This document shows positions 38,376-40,479 of a stretch of 40,479 nucleotides of DNA, in pieces. The position numbers were made by a program, and so were the translations under genes. Below the pieces are notes generated by a model. That model was not told where the DNA came from, ran no database searches, and saw nothing but the letters and a program-made list of their open reading frames with translations. Within the stretch, counting starts at the first letter, position 1, and each line of letters starts with the position of its first letter. The DNA comes from Candidatus Tanganyikabacteria bacterium (lineage in GTDB: Bacteria > Cyanobacteriota > Sericytochromatia > S15B-MN24 > VGJW01). Location of the stretch: NCBI GenBank assembly GCA_016867265.1, contig VGJW01000023.1, positions 1-40,479 on the forward strand, written 5' to 3'.

Positions 38376-40479
38376 GGTGTCTCAGGACATCGGACAGCCA
38401 GGTACGGTAGGCCCTTTGCCGATCGGGACTGGTCTTGTCCGCCCACGGTGCCCAAGGCCGGCTCCAACGCACCCCGCCGACCATATAGCGATACCTGCCG
38501 GGATGGTCGAGCGGCCACGGATCAACCAGATACCGTGGCCCGGGGGCGCTGATGTTGCCTATCATCACCCAGTGCGCGTCCTGGTCGGAGTCGACGGACC
38601 GCAGGACCACGACCTGGTCGAGTTCTTCCTTCCAGCTCAGCAGGGTTCCCGCGGGTGCGTCGGCCATCTGGACCTCGAGGGTCGTGGCTCGAGGCTCTGG
38701 CCACGAGGGCAGGGCGCCCCGCACCGCATCCTGCAGCGCCGGCCCCAGCAGCAGGGCCAGTGCGGCCGCGATGCCTGCCATCGTGCCGGCCGCACGCTGC
38801 ATGAATTGTCCAAATGGCGTGAGGTGGTCGAGGGCGGGCCACAACCCGGGCAGGAGCAGCGGGGGGGTCAGAGGCTCGAGGCGACGTGCGGTCTTGAGCG
38901 CGAAGCGTGCACGCCCACGCGCGCCATCATGGGCGAGTACGAGCGGACGATGGCCCTCGGGTACCAAGGCGGGCAGGATTTTCATGGCTTGGTCGCGCTG
39001 GCGGCGGACCTCCCGGGTTCGCCACCACCTGAGCGGGTGGCGCCAGGGCCTGGGGTCCTTGCGACCTGTCGTGGCAGCAACCGGACCCGTGCCTCCTCCG
39101 GCGTGCCGGACGGCCATGTTGCCCTGTGCCGCATAGTCGTCCTCGTCGTCGAGGTTCGCGTCCTCGAGCAGGGCACGACCCTCGGCCATGTCCCCGTCGT
39201 CCTCCAGCAGGCCCCGCTCCGCAGGTGCGGCTTCGATCGGTCCCTCGTAGCCTTCCTCGGCAAGCAACTTCATCAGCAGCTCATCCTGGTCGTCGTCGAG
39301 GCCGGCGAAGGCGGGTATCGGACCGGCTGTTGCCGGGGCATCGTGCGGCAGGGGGTCGAGGGATTCCAGGCGCATCGTGACCTGGCGCAAGGTGCCGGGA
39401 AGCATCCACCCGATCAGGCCCAGTTCCTTGAGGCGCTCGAGGTCCGCGGGCGCGAGACGCCCGATAGGGACGACGGCCGTGATGCGGTGGGTCGACTGGC
39501 CTTCGGGACCCCAGGCGCAGTCGCCAAGCAAGGCCGCCTCCCCCTCCGTGGGCCACGCGAGGTCTTCCGGTACCGAGATGCGATGCTCCCCGTACAGCAT
39601 CTCGAGGCTGCGAAAGCGAGACAGTGCCGTCTCCGGCAACGGCACGAGCGGGGTATCGTCGGTGGGCGCCCCGGAGGCCGTGGCCGCGGCGTCCCCGAGG
39701 GGCGCCTCGACTTCGTCGATGACATAGCGCACGGGCTCCGGGGTGGGCGCCCGGACCGGATTAAGCACGTCATCGGGCGCGGATCCCAGGATGGCACGCA
39801 GGGCCGAGACATCCTCCCCGGGGACCCCCCAGGCATCTTCGGTCGTGACGTCCGGGCCCGGGGGGGCCGGGTTTCCACCCGTCGGGTGCGCTGCGGGCGG
39901 AGCCACGGCGGGGTCGAGCGGCCCGGTGCCGAAACGCTTGAACAGCGCATCCAACTCGGGATCGTGCTCAAGGCGCGTCAGTGTCTCGAGGAGGACCTCC
40001 TCGGGCACGTCCTCGGCGTCCGGAACTTCAGGCGCCACGGGAAGGTCGTCCGGGACCGGAAACACCTCCGGTTCTTCATCTGTCCCCGTTTCCGTCCCCG
40101 TCGTCTCCTCCAGAAGGTCAACCGGCGGGAAGAAGTCTTCCTCTTCTTCCTCGACTTCACCTTCCGGTTCGGTTACGGGCACGTGTGCGCGCAGGCTCTC
40201 CGGCACCAGCTCATCCAATGTCGGGAAAGGCATCTCGCCGCTCAGGAAGCGCAGGAGCAGGTCCTCGGGCTCCTCAAGAAGGTCCAGCACCTCGAGTTGG
40301 GAGGCTTCGAGCACGAAGACCGGCTTGTCGGGAACGGGCAGGATGGTCCAGCCGCGGTCTTCCGGCGTTTCAGGAGACGCCGGAAGGTCCACGTCGGGCA
40401 GGATGGCTTCGACCTCGACCTCGGCAGGGCTCAGCTGGGGCACCGGAGGCACCGGAGGCACCGGAGGCACCGGAGGCAC
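38365..40479 (-). CDS. Large acidic membrane protein, 5' end beyond window
   Basis: At least 704 residues are present and the true start lies to the right of the window. The visible N-terminus is a VPP repeat (40439-40479), then a strongly acidic, low-complexity region (for example VEEEEEDFFPP) to about residue 480. A basic segment (RWWRTREVRRQRDQAMK) leads to one transmembrane helix (AGTMAGIAAALALLLGPAL). The C-terminal 115 residues are beta-rich (EVQMADAPAGTLLSWKEELD, HWVMIGNI, RYRYMVGGVRW) and look like a compact extracytoplasmic domain. An acidic cytoplasmic tail plus outer sensor is one reading. No family is recognised. It is the first visible gene of the operon. Confidence 0.6.
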   Translation of the reverse strand: MPPVPPVPPVPPVPQLSPAEVEVEAILPDVDLPASPETPEDRGWTILPVPDKPVFVLEASQLEVLDLLEEPEDLLLRFLSGEMPFPTLDELVPESLRAHVPVTEPEGEVEEEEEDFFPPVDLLEETTGTETGTDEEPEVFPVPDDLPVAPEVPDAEDVPEEVLLETLTRLEHDPELDALFKRFGTGPLDPAVAPPAAHPTGGNPAPPGPDVTTEDAWGVPGEDVSALRAILGSAPDDVLNPVRAPTPEPVRYVIDEVEAPLGDAAATASGAPTDDTPLVPLPETALSRFRSLEMLYGEHRISVPEDLAWPTEGEAALLGDCAWGPEGQSTHRITAVVPIGRLAPADLERLKELGLIGWMLPGTLRQVTMRLESLDPLPHDAPATAGPIPAFAGLDDDQDELLMKLLAEEGYEGPIEAAPAERGLLEDDGDMAEGRALLEDANLDDEDDYAAQGNMAVRHAGGGTGPVAATTGRKDPRPWRHPLRWWRTREVRRQRDQAMKILPALVPEGHRPLVLAHDGARGRARFALKTARRLEPLTPPLLLPGLWPALDHLTPFGQFMQRAAGTMAGIAAALALLLGPALQDAVRGALPSWPEPRATTLEVQMADAPAGTLLSWKEELDQVVVLRSVDSDQDAHWVMIGNISAPGPRYLVDPWPLDHPGRYRYMVGGVRWSRPWAPWADKTSPDRQRAYRTWLSDVLRHHDR
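40439..40479 (-). repeat. Nine-base tandem repeat encoding Val-Pro-Pro
   Basis: The unit GGCACCGGA repeats about 4.5 times and runs off the window edge. Read on the minus strand it encodes VPP units at the visible start of the acidic membrane protein. The perfect identity of the units suggests recent slippage, so copy number may vary. Confidence 0.85.

Noticed and set aside
1-40479. CRISPR arrays or a prophage
   Set aside because: No regularly spaced direct repeats, and no integrase, capsid, portal or terminase-like proteins were seen.

Overview
The window is a GC-rich (roughly two-thirds G+C by eye), gene-dense bacterial chromosome segment. The organism looks diderm: there are two beta-barrel outer-membrane-type proteins, an RND efflux pump with its periplasmic adaptor, and an AMIN-domain amidase. 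Several housekeeping proteins (a four-S1-domain ribosomal protein S1 next to ispH and a DUF512 radical SAM gene, the wording of YebC and bL21, and a SpoVS homologue) remind me of Cyanobacteria-related or other deep-branching non-proteobacterial lineages. That placement is inference from remembered family patterns, not a search.

Layout. 1-2042: a hairpin and G-tract leader, an outer-membrane-like ORF, then an IS3/IS407-type insertion sequence with intact ends and a 4-bp target duplication. The IS separates the barrel gene from its terminator. 2065-6160: a ferritin-like gene, tRNA-Val, a phosphatase-family gene and a frameshifted GT20 (trehalose-6-phosphate-synthase-like) gene on the minus strand, facing a deleted GT4 glycosyltransferase and a small membrane protein. 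6151-10877 (minus): aroA, ispH, rpsA, DUF512. 10896-20153 (plus): a tightly overlapping run of VanZ-like, ComF, a degenerate BY-kinase-like protein, an M19 dipeptidase, a bifunctional phosphoglucose/phosphomannose isomerase, a sugar-1-phosphate nucleotidyltransferase, a phosphomannomutase, D-Ala-D-Ala ligase, a DUF456-like protein and a barrel protein. Read together, the middle of this run could carry fructose-6-phosphate to an NDP-sugar such as GDP-mannose and supply D-Ala-D-Ala for peptidoglycan.

20249-25118: SpoVS (start broken by an apparent one-base slip), rplU-rpmA, a DUF151-like nuclease gene, HU, YebC, an N-acetylmuramoyl-L-alanine amidase and a small membrane protein. 25115-31142: an unusual papain-like protein with Gly/Tyr/Arg repeats, diverging from an RND adaptor and pump. 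31165-40479: a large TPR protein with a degenerate J-like N-terminus, converging on a six-gene minus-strand operon. In that operon every gene overlaps the next: an acidic membrane protein cut by the window edge, a GNAT acetyltransferase, a two-to-three-helix membrane protein, two large unrecognised proteins (one with an N-terminal Rossmann-like glycine loop and a C-terminal zinc ribbon) and a membrane-anchored J-like/TPR protein. This operon is the best candidate here for an undescribed system.

Two themes recur. Intergenic terminators are long, perfect GC-rich hairpins without a U-tract. Two genes (GT20 and spoVS) are out of frame by exactly one missing G in a GGGG run, which points either to homopolymer sequencing error or to slippage.
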